A stretch of 64,000 nt of DNA. It comes from Bacteroidales bacterium (GTDB lineage: Bacteria; Bacteroidota; Bacteroidia; Bacteroidales; UBA932). A program made the position numbers and the translations under genes. Shown here piece after piece: positions 43,455-51,716 of this stretch (within the stretch, counting starts at the first letter, position 1; every line of letters starts with the position of its first letter). The notes beneath the pieces were generated by a model, which was given only the letters and a program-made list of their open reading frames with translations, was not told the DNA's origin and searched no databases. The stretch lies in the NCBI GenBank assembly GCA_024693285.1, contig JAILLE010000036.1, forward strand, positions 1 through 64,000, written 5' to 3'.

Positions 43455-44708
43455 GTGATTTATCTTCACGTTCCTTTTTGCGAGAGCCGCTGCACTTACT
43501 GCGGATTCTTCTCCATTGTATGCGCGTCAGGTTCTGCGGCAAGACCGACCCCAGTCTCGCTGCGCTCCGCGCCCTATCCGGGTAAATGCTCGCCTGGGGT
43601 CGTCTTCCCGCAGCGAAAGGCTATATTCGAGGCGTATGCGGAGGCGGTTTGCGGGGAGATTGAGGGACGGCGCGAGGAGATAGCCAAAACTCTTGCGGTT
43701 AATACTTTATATATCGGCGGGGGCACTCCTTCGGTGCTTCCGCTAAGTGTTCTCTCCAGAATCGTTAGTTCTATTGACTCGCTGCCGGGAAGGGGTGCGC
43801 CAGCAGGATCATGGGAGGAGTTCACCGTGGAGGTGAATCCAGATGATATTGTGGAGAAGGGGGAGGAATATGTCCGTGGTCTTTTGTCGCTTGGTGTCAA
43901 TCGGATCAGTATGGGAATCCAGTCGTTTGACGATGGGATTCTCCGCTGGATGAATCGCAGGCATGATTCGGCTACTGCTGTGGAGGCTTTCCACTTGTTG
44001 CGTCGCTGCGGAGTTGACAATATCAGTATTGATCTGATATTCGGACTGCCTCAACTTTCCGAGACTCTTTGGTCAGAGACACTTGATAAAGCCTTGGCGC
44101 TTAGGCCTGAGCATATCTCCGCATATCAATTATCCATTGAAGAGGATAGCGCCCTGGAGCGGCTGATTACCCAGGGCAAGTTCACCGAGGCAACTGACGA
44201 GCAATGCGGGAGACAATATGACCAGCTTTGTTCTAAACTTTGCGCGGCTGGTTACCGCCATTATGAGATATCAAATTTCGCTTTTCCGGGCCGGGAAGCC
44301 GTTCATAACAGCGCCTATTGGCATCGTGTGCCCTATGTCGGATTAGGCCCTGGAGCACACTCATTATCAGCTGGTTCCGTAAGGTCTTGGAATAGCGAGG
44401 ACATCCCTCACAGGCTAAAAGACGGTTCTCTGAAGACATATTCCAGGGAAGACGAACAATTGACTCCTGAGGACATCCGTGTCGAGAGGATCATGCTTCC
44501 GTTGCGCACAGACAATGGTCTTCCTGAGGCCGATCTTAGATCCCTTGCAGGCGATGAGTCAGTTGACCTTCTGCTTTCAGAAGGAGCCCTTGTCCGTTGT
44601 CATCCCGAACAGAGACCTGAGTTTATCGAAGGGCGAAGTGAAGGATCTATCCGTATCCCGGAGGATCATTTCTTCACCTCCGACGACATCATCCGCCAGC
44701 TTATTTAA
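43455..44708 (+). CDS. hemW: Radical SAM heme chaperone HemW with two repeat-encoded insertions
   Basis: 417 aa, GTG start. Radical SAM cluster motif CESRCTYC (Cys9, 13, 16), then YIGGGTPSVL, the SMGIQSFDDGILRWMNR block and YEISNFAFPG. HemW delivers heme to respiratory enzymes; it is often misannotated as HemN. About 30 residues directly after the cluster loop (roughly 24-53: ASGSAARPTPVSLRSAPYPG...) are encoded by palindrome D1; normal proteins have about ten residues here. A second insertion, CHPEQRPEFIEGRSEGS (about 382-398), lies in the C-terminal domain. No frameshift. Its end overlaps the convergent serine hydrolase gene by 8 nt. Confidence 0.93.
   Translation: MIYLHVPFCESRCTYCGFFSIVCASGSAARPTPVSLRSAPYPGKCSPGVVFPQRKAIFEAYAEAVCGEIEGRREEIAKTLAVNTLYIGGGTPSVLPLSVLSRIVSSIDSLPGRGAPAGSWEEFTVEVNPDDIVEKGEEYVRGLLSLGVNRISMGIQSFDDGILRWMNRRHDSATAVEAFHLLRRCGVDNISIDLIFGLPQLSETLWSETLDKALALRPEHISAYQLSIEEDSALERLITQGKFTEATDEQCGRQYDQLCSKLCAAGYRHYEISNFAFPGREAVHNSAYWHRVPYVGLGPGAHSLSAGSVRSWNSEDIPHRLKDGSLKTYSREDEQLTPEDIRVERIMLPLRTDNGLPEADLRSLAGDESVDLLLSEGALVRCHPEQRPEFIEGRSEGSIRIPEDHFFTSDDIIRQLI
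43534..43613 (+). repeat. Palindromic element family D (copy 1), in-frame in hemW
   Basis: 80 bp. Left arm CTGCGGCAAGACCGACCCCA (+G), right arm CTGGGGTCGTCTTCCCGCAG, pairing with two mismatches or bulges. The core CTCGCTGCGCTCCGCGCCCT then ATCCGGGTAAATG matches copies 2 and 3. Confidence 0.88.
44599..44649 (+). repeat. Palindromic element family B, in-frame at 3' end of hemW
   Basis: TGTCATCCCGAACAGAGACC at one end, GAGTTTATCGAAGGGCGAAG then TGAAGGATCT at the other. Shares the GGGCGAAGTGAAG.ATC end with the copy at 14881. Confidence 0.8.
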
Positions 44709-45987
44709 CTATCACTGACCCGGCTACTATGTTGGAGACTTGGGCGCGGAGACGTGCTAGACTGCCTTTGTCTTCCGGGTGGACCCTGTTGGTGAGAAGG
44801 ACAACTGCGGTCTTGGTATTCATGTCCATCACTATTGAGGTGCCGGTGTAGCCGGTATGCCAAATACTGGTCTCGGGATCAAATATGTCTCCTCTGGTTC
44901 CGGGGTTCCATCCGTCCTTGTCCCAACCTAACGCTCTGCCTACAGAAGGATCATTCTGGATAGGGGCCTTACACATCAGATCGACAGTGAGTGGACCGAG
45001 GATGCGGGCCTGAGGTGCCGCTCCTGGAATCGCTCCGCCATTCATGATCGCCGCACAGATGACACTGAGATCCTCGGCATTGGAGAACACGCCGGCATTG
45101 CCTGAGTTGCCTCCCATTATCTTTCTGGCCAGAGGGTCATGGACCGCACCCTTCAACGGCTTCCCATCCGCCTGCACCTCAGTCGGAGCACACAATTCTA
45201 CCAAGGCGGGATAGGGTCGCGAAGCGACAGGGAGGCGGCGGGAGCCTTTCCCGCCTTGAGTCTTAACTTGGGTATCTATTGGAAGATAACAAGTGTGCTG
45301 AAGTCCGAGTGGATCGAAAATATGGCTCTGGGCATAGTCGCAAAGCCTCTCTCCAGTCACCCTCTCGAGAATCCGTTGCAGTGTTACGAAATTGATGCAA
45401 CTGTAGAGACATTGGGTTCCTGGACGGAAATTGCGTCCAACACGAGTGGCCACATAAGTTTCGAACTTATCAGGAGTGTTTTCACCAAACTCAGCCACAA
45501 AACCTTCCACGTCAGGATAAGCGTCCAGTCCGGAAGAATGGGTCAAGAGATCCCGGATAATGATATCCACGGTTTCTCCTGTCTCAGGATCAACCCAAGG
45601 TTTGAACCCGGGAATATACATGTCAACCTTGTCAGTCAGACGGATTAACCCGTTCTCTATCAGCTGCATGACGCAAAGAGTGGTACTGACGCATTTGCTC
45701 ACGGAAGCCAAGTCGAACATCGTTTCCACCGTCATAGGTTCAACCTCAGGAACCAGCGATTTATTGCCATAGGCCTTGAGGTAGACAACCTTGTCCCCTC
45801 TTACCACCGACACCACCGCTCCCGGTATCGTTTTCTCTTCTATGGCGTCCTCAATGACTTTGTCCATCCGCTCCAGCCTCGTCCCATCCATGCCGCATTC
45901 CTCCGGCCGCACCCTTTGAAGGCTATTCTGAGCGAGGGATAAAAAGGCCGCCAAGAAGGCGGCCCCAGTGATGATTAATCTCTTCAT
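44701..45987 (-). CDS. Secreted serine hydrolase (beta-lactamase/class C fold)
   Basis: 428 aa with a signal peptide (MKRLIITGAAFLAAFLSLAQ). Active-site motifs: SVSK (Ser95-Lys98) in FDLASVSKCV, YSCIN (Tyr-x-Asn equivalent) and HTGYTG (KTG equivalent). Probably a D-amino-acid peptidase or esterase acting on wall fragments; true beta-lactamase activity is not implied. The stretch GGKGSRRLPVASRPYPALV (roughly 243-262) is encoded by palindrome D2. It is followed (upstream on the strand) by the phosphatase-fold gene with no gap. Confidence 0.93.
   Translation of the reverse strand: MKRLIITGAAFLAAFLSLAQNSLQRVRPEECGMDGTRLERMDKVIEDAIEEKTIPGAVVSVVRGDKVVYLKAYGNKSLVPEVEPMTVETMFDLASVSKCVSTTLCVMQLIENGLIRLTDKVDMYIPGFKPWVDPETGETVDIIIRDLLTHSSGLDAYPDVEGFVAEFGENTPDKFETYVATRVGRNFRPGTQCLYSCINFVTLQRILERVTGERLCDYAQSHIFDPLGLQHTCYLPIDTQVKTQGGKGSRRLPVASRPYPALVELCAPTEVQADGKPLKGAVHDPLARKIMGGNSGNAGVFSNAEDLSVICAAIMNGGAIPGAAPQARILGPLTVDLMCKAPIQNDPSVGRALGWDKDGWNPGTRGDIFDPETSIWHTGYTGTSIVMDMNTKTAVVLLTNRVHPEDKGSLARLRAQVSNIVAGSVIVK
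45202..45258 (-). repeat. Palindromic element family D (copy 2), in-frame in serine hydrolase
   Basis: 57 bp (19 codons). Arms CAAGGCGGG (45202-45210) and CCCGCCTTG (45250-45258). Positions 45209-45249 match 51312-51352 of copy 3 at 40 of 41 bases on the opposite strand. Lacks the GGGCAAATGG part seen in copies 1 and 3. Confidence 0.9.
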
Positions 45988-46833
45988 TTAGAATATCAAA
46001 GTCGCTGTGACCGGGTAATGGTCAGAAATGTATTTGCGCTCCATGTAGGGCTTGGTGATAGTCTCATACTGAGGGCATGAGCTGAATCCCTTAAACCAGA
46101 CGTAGTCGATGATGCTGTCGGGACCAGCCTTTCCCCAGCCATTAAAAGTCTGGTGGTGATCGGTCTTGGCGGCCACGTCACGGGCGTTTTGCATTATTTT
46201 TTTCAAGTCGTCAAACTCGGGACGGTCGATCCTCATGTTGAAATCACCGGTAAGGATCATCGGAAGCCCTTTAGGGTTTATGCTGTCAATCCTGTCCACG
46301 ATGAGCTTCAGACCGTTCTTACGGGCCTCCCAGCCGACATGGTCCAGATGGGTATTGACATAGTAATATTTCTTGCCGCTGGCCTTGTCTTTAAGAAGAG
46401 CCCATGTGGCTGTACGGAAACAAGCGGCGTCCCAACCCATCGAGGGCACCTCGGGAGTCTCTGATAGCCAGAATGTTCCCCATTTCAGAAGCTTGGTTGT
46501 CTTCTTGTTGTAGAATATGGACATGTGCTCGCCTTCGTGCTTTCCGTCCTCACGTCCGACACCAACGCCTTTGTAATCCTCGCAATACTCCTCAAGGTAC
46601 TTGACCTGGAAGTCATAAGCCTCCTGAAGTCCGAAGATGTCCGGCTTCTGGTCATTGATCATCATCGCTGACGCCGGATAGCGGAACTCCCAGGAATTGG
46701 TCCCATCCTTGGCCACACCGAGACGGATATTGTACGAGATGACTTTGACGTCCGCTACATTGTTTTTCTTGGCGGACATGGTTGAAGGCAGTATCATCAA
46801 GGCTGCCATCAGGAATAGGAATGCTCTTTTCAT
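45988..46833 (-). CDS. Secreted endonuclease/exonuclease/phosphatase-family protein
   Basis: 281 aa. Signal peptide (MKRAFLFLMAALMILPSTMS). EEP-fold motifs: ISYNIRLG, DIFGLQEAYDF (metal-binding Glu), YVNTHLDHVG, LTGDFNMRID and SDHYPVTATL (catalytic His). The family hydrolyses phosphodiesters or phosphomonoesters; an exported member could act on nucleic acids, phosphoinositides or sphingomyelin. Substrate not decided by sequence. Upstream ATG at 46857 is less likely because it adds a nonconserved lead to the signal peptide. Confidence 0.92.
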   Translation of the reverse strand: MKRAFLFLMAALMILPSTMSAKKNNVADVKVISYNIRLGVAKDGTNSWEFRYPASAMMINDQKPDIFGLQEAYDFQVKYLEEYCEDYKGVGVGREDGKHEGEHMSIFYNKKTTKLLKWGTFWLSETPEVPSMGWDAACFRTATWALLKDKASGKKYYYVNTHLDHVGWEARKNGLKLIVDRIDSINPKGLPMILTGDFNMRIDRPEFDDLKKIMQNARDVAAKTDHHQTFNGWGKAGPDSIIDYVWFKGFSSCPQYETITKPYMERKYISDHYPVTATLIF

Positions 46834-46856
46834 GATGGATAGTGTTATCAATACCA

Positions 46857-46883
46857 CAAATTTAACAAAATGTGCTAATTTTG
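46857..46883. promoter_or_regulatory. Divergent -7 boxes for the phosphatase-fold gene and thiL
   Basis: Minus strand TAAATTTG (46864-46857), 23 nt before the ATG at 46833; plus strand TAATTTTG (46876-46883), 30 nt before thiL. Both match TAnnTTTG exactly; -33 boxes not clear. Confidence 0.5.
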
Positions 46884-46913
46884 TGATATCTGATCACAAA
46901 AAATAGCGAATCC

Positions 46914-47924
46914 ATGGCAGAAGAGTCTTTCAAAGAATATGGCAAGGAAGAGGCGATAGGCCTCCTATTTGAGGGGACGGGTTTCAAAAAAGCCGACAAA
47001 TCCTCATTTGAGGCAACTCCGGGCGGCATAGTTATATCCTCCAGCCGTGTATTCACGGAAGGGATAGATTTTGACCTTGTCTATTTTCCGTTGAAACATC
47101 TTGGCTACAAATGCGCCTCTGTGGTGGCGGGAGAACTTTACGCTTCAATGGCAAAGCCACAGACCCTGTCTGTCCGGCTGGGTCTCTCGGCGAAACTTGA
47201 CTTCAGCCATGTCAAGGATCTTTGGGGAGGAGTGGTGGTCGCCGCTAAGGAACATGGGTTCAAAACCATTGATCTTGACTTGGTTCCGTCTCCGAACGGT
47301 ATGACAGTGGTAGTCTCCGCGGTTGGTGAGGAATCTAAGTTGACCAAGGGCCGGACAGTGAAGGCTCGCAGCAAGGATCTGGTCTGCGTCTCAGGCAGTC
47401 TTGGGGCCGCCTATCTCGGCCAGCAGATCCTGGAACGTGAGAAGAAGACTTTCGAGAAGACTGCGGACGATTCCGCCCAGCCCGATCTCGAGAAATATAA
47501 GATGCTGATAGGCAGTTATTTGAAGCCTGAGATCCCTTCGGGAGTTGTCGCCGGTCTTGAAGAGGCCGGAATATATCCCTCACATGGCTATTTGGTTTCC
47601 CACGGCTTGTCCGACACCTTGAAACGACTAGTCAGGGACTCCGGCCTCGGAGTAAAGGTCTACGCTGACAAGATCCCGTTCGAGGGGAATAGTTTCGCTT
47701 TCGGAAAAGAGATGGACATCGACCCGATATCAGCGGCGATGAATGGGGGTGACGATTACAGGCTGCTGTTCACTATTTCAATTCTCTCAGCGGAGAAGTT
47801 CCGCAGGGAGTTCCAGACTTTTGATATCATCGGCCATCTGGCGCAGCCCGAGGTGGGTGCCGTTTTGGTCACTCCTGAAGGCGTTGAGCTCCCTGTCAAA
47901 GCCCAGGGCTGGAACAACGAATAA
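46914..47924 (+). CDS. thiL: Thiamine-monophosphate kinase-like protein
   Basis: 336 aa of the PurM/ThiL/HypE fold. Blocks seen: ITEGIDFDLVYFPLKHLGYK-like region with KCASVVAGELYASMAKPQTL (the usual AVN.SDL.AMGA motif, altered), SGSLGAAYLGQQIL, and MNGGDDYRLLFTI. ThiL phosphorylates thiamine monophosphate to the diphosphate. The motif changes are usual for Bacteroidota members, but substrate should be regarded as probable. Followed by the TPR-HTH gene after 3 nt. Confidence 0.85.
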   Translation: MAEESFKEYGKEEAIGLLFEGTGFKKADKSSFEATPGGIVISSSRVFTEGIDFDLVYFPLKHLGYKCASVVAGELYASMAKPQTLSVRLGLSAKLDFSHVKDLWGGVVVAAKEHGFKTIDLDLVPSPNGMTVVVSAVGEESKLTKGRTVKARSKDLVCVSGSLGAAYLGQQILEREKKTFEKTADDSAQPDLEKYKMLIGSYLKPEIPSGVVAGLEEAGIYPSHGYLVSHGLSDTLKRLVRDSGLGVKVYADKIPFEGNSFAFGKEMDIDPISAAMNGGDDYRLLFTISILSAEKFRREFQTFDIIGHLAQPEVGAVLVTPEGVELPVKAQGWNNE

Positions 47925-47927
47925 AGC

Positions 47928-49496
47928 ATGGCGATAAACAGATTTCAAATCACGGCCCTTCTTTGGTCGCTGCTCTTCCTGATAACGGTCTCCTGCTCCA
48001 CGGGGCTGGACACCCAGATGAACGCTGTTCTGGACAAGATGGAGGAGGATATGGGCTATGTCAACACGGTCAGTTCGACGGATGTGGCCAAGGTCGCGAA
48101 TTGGTTCGTAAGAAGGGGAGACGACAGCCAGAAGGCCCGGGCTCTTTACTGTCTGGGGAGGGCCCAGTTCAATGAGAAGAGTTATTCAGCCGCCATTGTC
48201 TCTTACACCCAGGCTCTTGAATATGCCGGTAAGGCAGGTGAGACGTTATTGGAAGGAAAAGTTTGCCGAGACATGGCCAGAACCAGTGGAGTGTCAGGCA
48301 ATTCCGCTGACGAGATCTTGTATCTTGCCAGGGCATCTGAGGCTTTTAAAGCGGCTGGTGAAGAGGGCGAGAGCCTGAGAACCCTGCTGGAAATCGGGAA
48401 AGCGCATTCGGCGGCCGGTAAATTTGACGCTGCCGAAGATATATTCAAGAGCGTTCTCTATGATTCTCATGAGTCTCGTGACACCCTTTTGGAAGTGAGA
48501 TGCCTGGAATCTTATGCTTCCCTTGCGGTCAGCAAGGATGATCCTGACCCTACACTCTCGATCGATATGCTCGGCAGAGCGGCCAATGAGCTTCATTATC
48601 CTTTGAGTTCAGCTGACAAGGGAATTCTGGCATATTCATACTCATTAGCGGGGGAACAGAAGGAGGCTTTTAGGTGGCTCTCCGAAGCGAAAGCATCCGC
48701 TGAGAGTGACGAGGATGTGGCTGACGCTGATTTCAGGGAGTATCAGATCGCTTCCCGCTCCGGTGACACCGCCAGAGCGCTTAAGGCTTTGGAGAGGGTC
48801 ACTGAATATGGAGACAAGGCTCAGTCAGAGGCATTAGAGGGGGCTGTTTCCGCAAGTCAGAGGGAATATCTCCAAGGCCAGGCGGACATTCAGGCTGAGA
48901 AACTGCGCTCAGCCAGGTTAAAGATGTGGCTTTTGGCTCTCGCGGCTCTGCTGGCAGTCGGTGGCGTGGTGGTGGCTTACCTATATTATCGTTCTGAGCA
49001 ACAGCGACTTCTGGAAGCCGAAATCACCGAGAGGGACAGGTACATGAGCATAGCTGAGGACCTGAGGGATAAGTTGGCTCTCCAACCTGTTCAAGAGCCT
49101 GTCGAAGGTCCTGGGTTCCAGGCTTTGGAGCGGCTCTGCGAGCAATATTACATCTATGAGGGGACCGGAAATCTCCAGCCCAGGATCTTGAAAGAGGTAA
49201 AGTCTATCGTCGAGGGCCTGCGGAGCGACAAGAAAGTCCGGAAAGAACTGGAGGACATGTTGGACAAGACCAACGATGGTGTCATGACCAAGCTCCGGTC
49301 GGAGTTCCCGGCATGGAAGGAAGAAGACTTCCAACTCTATGGTTTCACCGCCGCCGGTTTCTCCAGTACCACGATCTCCGCCCTGATGGAGAAAGAAAAG
49401 AATGTGATATATAACCGGGTGTGGAGGTTGAAGGGGAGGATTTCCAATTCCGGCTCCGAATATAAGGACTTCTTCCTCCGTTGCCTCAATAACTAA
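47928..49496 (+). CDS. TPR-transmembrane-HTH regulatory protein
   Basis: 522 aa. N-terminal export signal with a possible lipobox (LITVSC, Cys23), about six TPR-like repeats (residues 50-310: ARALYCLGRAQFNEKSYSAA), one TM (about 328-350, LLALAALLAVGGVVVAYLYY), a coiled coil, and a C-terminal domain that ends in an HTH-like segment (FSSTTISALMEKEKNVIYNR). The layout is that of Bacteroidota membrane-tethered regulators: periplasmic TPR sensor, cytoplasmic DNA-binding end. Its last ~85 residues resemble those of the regulator at 56979-57851. Residues QEPVEGPG may be a decayed family B repeat (49096-49108). Confidence 0.85.
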   Translation: MAINRFQITALLWSLLFLITVSCSTGLDTQMNAVLDKMEEDMGYVNTVSSTDVAKVANWFVRRGDDSQKARALYCLGRAQFNEKSYSAAIVSYTQALEYAGKAGETLLEGKVCRDMARTSGVSGNSADEILYLARASEAFKAAGEEGESLRTLLEIGKAHSAAGKFDAAEDIFKSVLYDSHESRDTLLEVRCLESYASLAVSKDDPDPTLSIDMLGRAANELHYPLSSADKGILAYSYSLAGEQKEAFRWLSEAKASAESDEDVADADFREYQIASRSGDTARALKALERVTEYGDKAQSEALEGAVSASQREYLQGQADIQAEKLRSARLKMWLLALAALLAVGGVVVAYLYYRSEQQRLLEAEITERDRYMSIAEDLRDKLALQPVQEPVEGPGFQALERLCEQYYIYEGTGNLQPRILKEVKSIVEGLRSDKKVRKELEDMLDKTNDGVMTKLRSEFPAWKEEDFQLYGFTAAGFSSTTISALMEKEKNVIYNRVWRLKGRISNSGSEYKDFFLRCLNN

Positions 49497-49506
49497 ATAA
49501 TTCAGA

Positions 49507-51660
49507 ATGAGAAGATTCCTGCTTGCGGTTGTCGCTTGTGCGCTTGTGTTGCCATCATTGGGCGCTCCTGTAAGAAAAATAAAAGTGGCCTGCATTGGAG
49601 ACAGTATCACCTATGGTGCCGCTATCGAAGACCGGGTGAATTATTCCTACCCATCTCAGCTTCAGGTGCTTTTGGGCGAGAACTATGAGGTGGGCAATTT
49701 CGGGAAGAACGGAGCGACACTTATCAAGCGTTCGTTCAGGCCTTATTTCGACCAGGAGGAGTACCGGAAAGCGATGGACTTCGCTGGAGACATCTGCGTC
49801 ATCCATCTGGGAGTTAATGACACCGACCCTCGTTCCTGGCCAAACTATAGGGATGATTTCGTGGGAGACTATCTCGCTTTGATAGATTCTTGCAAGCAAG
49901 CCAATCCCGATGCGAGGATAATAATCGCCCTTCTCTCTCCGCTGGCTGACCGGCATCATCGCTTCATGTCCGGCACAAAGCAATGGCACGAGGATATACA
50001 AGAAGCCATCAAGGTGGTGGCGGAAACGGCTGGTTGTGAGCTTATTGACTTCCACACCCCGCTCTATCCCTTCCCCTGGCATATTCCCGATGCCATCCAT
50101 CCTGACGAGGTTGGGTACGGAATACTTGCTAAGACGGTATATTCCCAGATAACAGGTGATTACGGCGGGTTGACTGTCTCGCCGCTGTTCTCTGACAATA
50201 TGATCCTGCAGCGCCGTAGACCTATAGTAATCGAGGGAATGGCCAATGCCGGAGACAAAGTGACTGTCAAACTGGGACGTAAGACTTTAAAGACTGTCAC
50301 CGGCTTTGACGGGAAATGGGGTGTTGAGTTCCCTTCAATGGAAGCCGCTACAGGACTGGGACTTACGATTTCCACCAAGGACCAATCATTTGAATATTCC
50401 AACGTGGCGATTGGCGAGGTCTGGCTTTGCTCAGGTCAGTCAAATATGCGTTACGCGCTTGGTTCCGCTACTGGAGGAAACGAGGCTGCGGCAGCCTCGA
50501 CAGATCCCGACCTGCGTTTATATGACCAGTGGCCCTATTGGGAGACCTATGATGTCGAATGGCCCCAGAGCGCTATTGATTCGGTGAAAAACCTGATTTA
50601 TCTTCGCCCTGCCAGCTGGAAAACAGCGTCCCCGGATCCATCCTCCGGAATGTCCGCTATCGGGTATTGGTTCGCGAAGCAACTTCGTGACAGTCTGAAG
50701 GTTCCCGTCGGAATCATCTGTAACGCTGTTGGCGGGGCGACCGCTGAATCTTGGATTGACAGGAACACCCTGGAATGGAAGTTTCCGGTGATTCTCAGGG
50801 ACTGGATAAATAACGATTTCATCCAGGGATGGGCCCGCGAACGAGCCGCCAAGAACATTGCTTACAAGCAGGGAGACAAGTTCGCCAGACATCCTTATGA
50901 GCCTTGCTATCTTTTTGAGTCAGCGATACTTCCGCTCGGTCATCCGGCCATCGCCGGGGTGCTTTGGTATCAAGGAGAATCCAACGCCCACAATTTCGAG
51001 GCTCACGAGTATCTTTTCCCTTTGCTGGTGGACAGTTGGAGAGAATGGTTCAACGATCCGGATATGCCGTTCTACTATGTCCAACTGTCAAGTTTGAATC
51101 GTCCTTCATGGCCTTGGTTCAGGGACAGTCAGAGGAGGCTGCTGGAGAGCAGACCTCATCTCGGGATGGCGGTGTCCAGCGATCTTGGGGACCCCACTGA
51201 CGTGCATTACAAGGACAAGAAACCCGTGGGGGAAAGACTTGCTCGTTTGGCTCTTCACAACGATTATGGTTTTAATCTAGTGCCCTCAGGACCGCTGTTC
51301 AAGGCGGCGACAAAGGCTTCCGCCGCCTCCCTGTCGCTTCGCGACCCTATCCGGGCAAATGGTCGGCGGTCGGAACCTTTGTCGTCGAGCTCAACGGCTC
51401 AGGAAGTGGTCGTTACCTTTGAATACGGTGATGGCCTGAGACCTTCGGAGGGAACGGAAGTCGTTGGTTTTGAGCTGGCTGGCAAGGATATGCTTTATCA
51501 TAAGGCAACCTGCCGCCTCGAGGGCGACAGGGTTGTTCTTTCCGCTCCGGAAGTCAAGAATCCGGTCTATGTCCGTTATGCCTGGGAGCCTTACACCAGA
51601 GCCAACCTCGTCAATTCCGCCGGCCTCCCCGCCTCGACATTCCTCGCGTTGGTGAAGTGA
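49507..51660 (+). CDS. Secreted double esterase: SGNH hydrolase fused to sialate O-acetylesterase-like domain
   Basis: 717 aa with a signal peptide (MRRFLLAVVACALVLPSLGA). First SGNH domain, about 24-225: GDSITYG (Ser33), HLGVNDTD, DAIHPDEVG. Second domain, about 235-717: LCSGQSNMRYALGS (second nucleophile Ser), NAVGGATAESWI, VLWYQGESNAHNFE, typical of the sialate/polysaccharide O-acetylesterase family. It probably removes acetyl groups from host or plant glycans. Residues about 602-627 (TKASAASLSLRDPIRANGRR) are encoded by palindrome D3 within the second domain's C-terminal part. It follows the TPR-HTH gene by 10 nt. Confidence 0.92.
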   Translation: MRRFLLAVVACALVLPSLGAPVRKIKVACIGDSITYGAAIEDRVNYSYPSQLQVLLGENYEVGNFGKNGATLIKRSFRPYFDQEEYRKAMDFAGDICVIHLGVNDTDPRSWPNYRDDFVGDYLALIDSCKQANPDARIIIALLSPLADRHHRFMSGTKQWHEDIQEAIKVVAETAGCELIDFHTPLYPFPWHIPDAIHPDEVGYGILAKTVYSQITGDYGGLTVSPLFSDNMILQRRRPIVIEGMANAGDKVTVKLGRKTLKTVTGFDGKWGVEFPSMEAATGLGLTISTKDQSFEYSNVAIGEVWLCSGQSNMRYALGSATGGNEAAAASTDPDLRLYDQWPYWETYDVEWPQSAIDSVKNLIYLRPASWKTASPDPSSGMSAIGYWFAKQLRDSLKVPVGIICNAVGGATAESWIDRNTLEWKFPVILRDWINNDFIQGWARERAAKNIAYKQGDKFARHPYEPCYLFESAILPLGHPAIAGVLWYQGESNAHNFEAHEYLFPLLVDSWREWFNDPDMPFYYVQLSSLNRPSWPWFRDSQRRLLESRPHLGMAVSSDLGDPTDVHYKDKKPVGERLARLALHNDYGFNLVPSGPLFKAATKASAASLSLRDPIRANGRRSEPLSSSSTAQEVVVTFEYGDGLRPSEGTEVVGFELAGKDMLYHKATCRLEGDRVVLSAPEVKNPVYVRYAWEPYTRANLVNSAGLPASTFLALVK
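51308..51384 (+). repeat. Palindromic element family D (copy 3), in-frame in esterase
   Basis: 77 bp. Left arm CGACAAAGGCTTCCGCCGCC, right arm CGGCGGTCGGAACCTTTGTC (+G), pairing with two single-base bulges. Core CTCCCTGTCGCTTCGCGACC then CTATCCGGGCAAATGG. Read one frame shifted relative to copy 2. Confidence 0.9.
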
Positions 51661-51665
51661 ATGCC

Positions 51666-51697
51666 TTTGGAAGATTGATTTCATTTGATTATATTTG
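51666..51697 (+). promoter_or_regulatory. Vegetative promoter of the alkyltransferase gene
   Basis: TTTG 51666-51669, 20-nt spacer, TATATTTG 51690-51697; perfect at both boxes; 19 nt before the ATG. Confidence 0.75.
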
Positions 51698-51716
51698 AAG
51701 GTCAACGGTTTACAAT

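Noticed and set aside
42450..43469. Long minus-strand open frame continuing upstream of the 161-aa membrane protein, giving a 501-residue product
   Set aside because: It is antisense to the well-supported coiled-coil gene at 42537-43451; the natural start is the MRYLIRSIKYFIWF Met at 42449.
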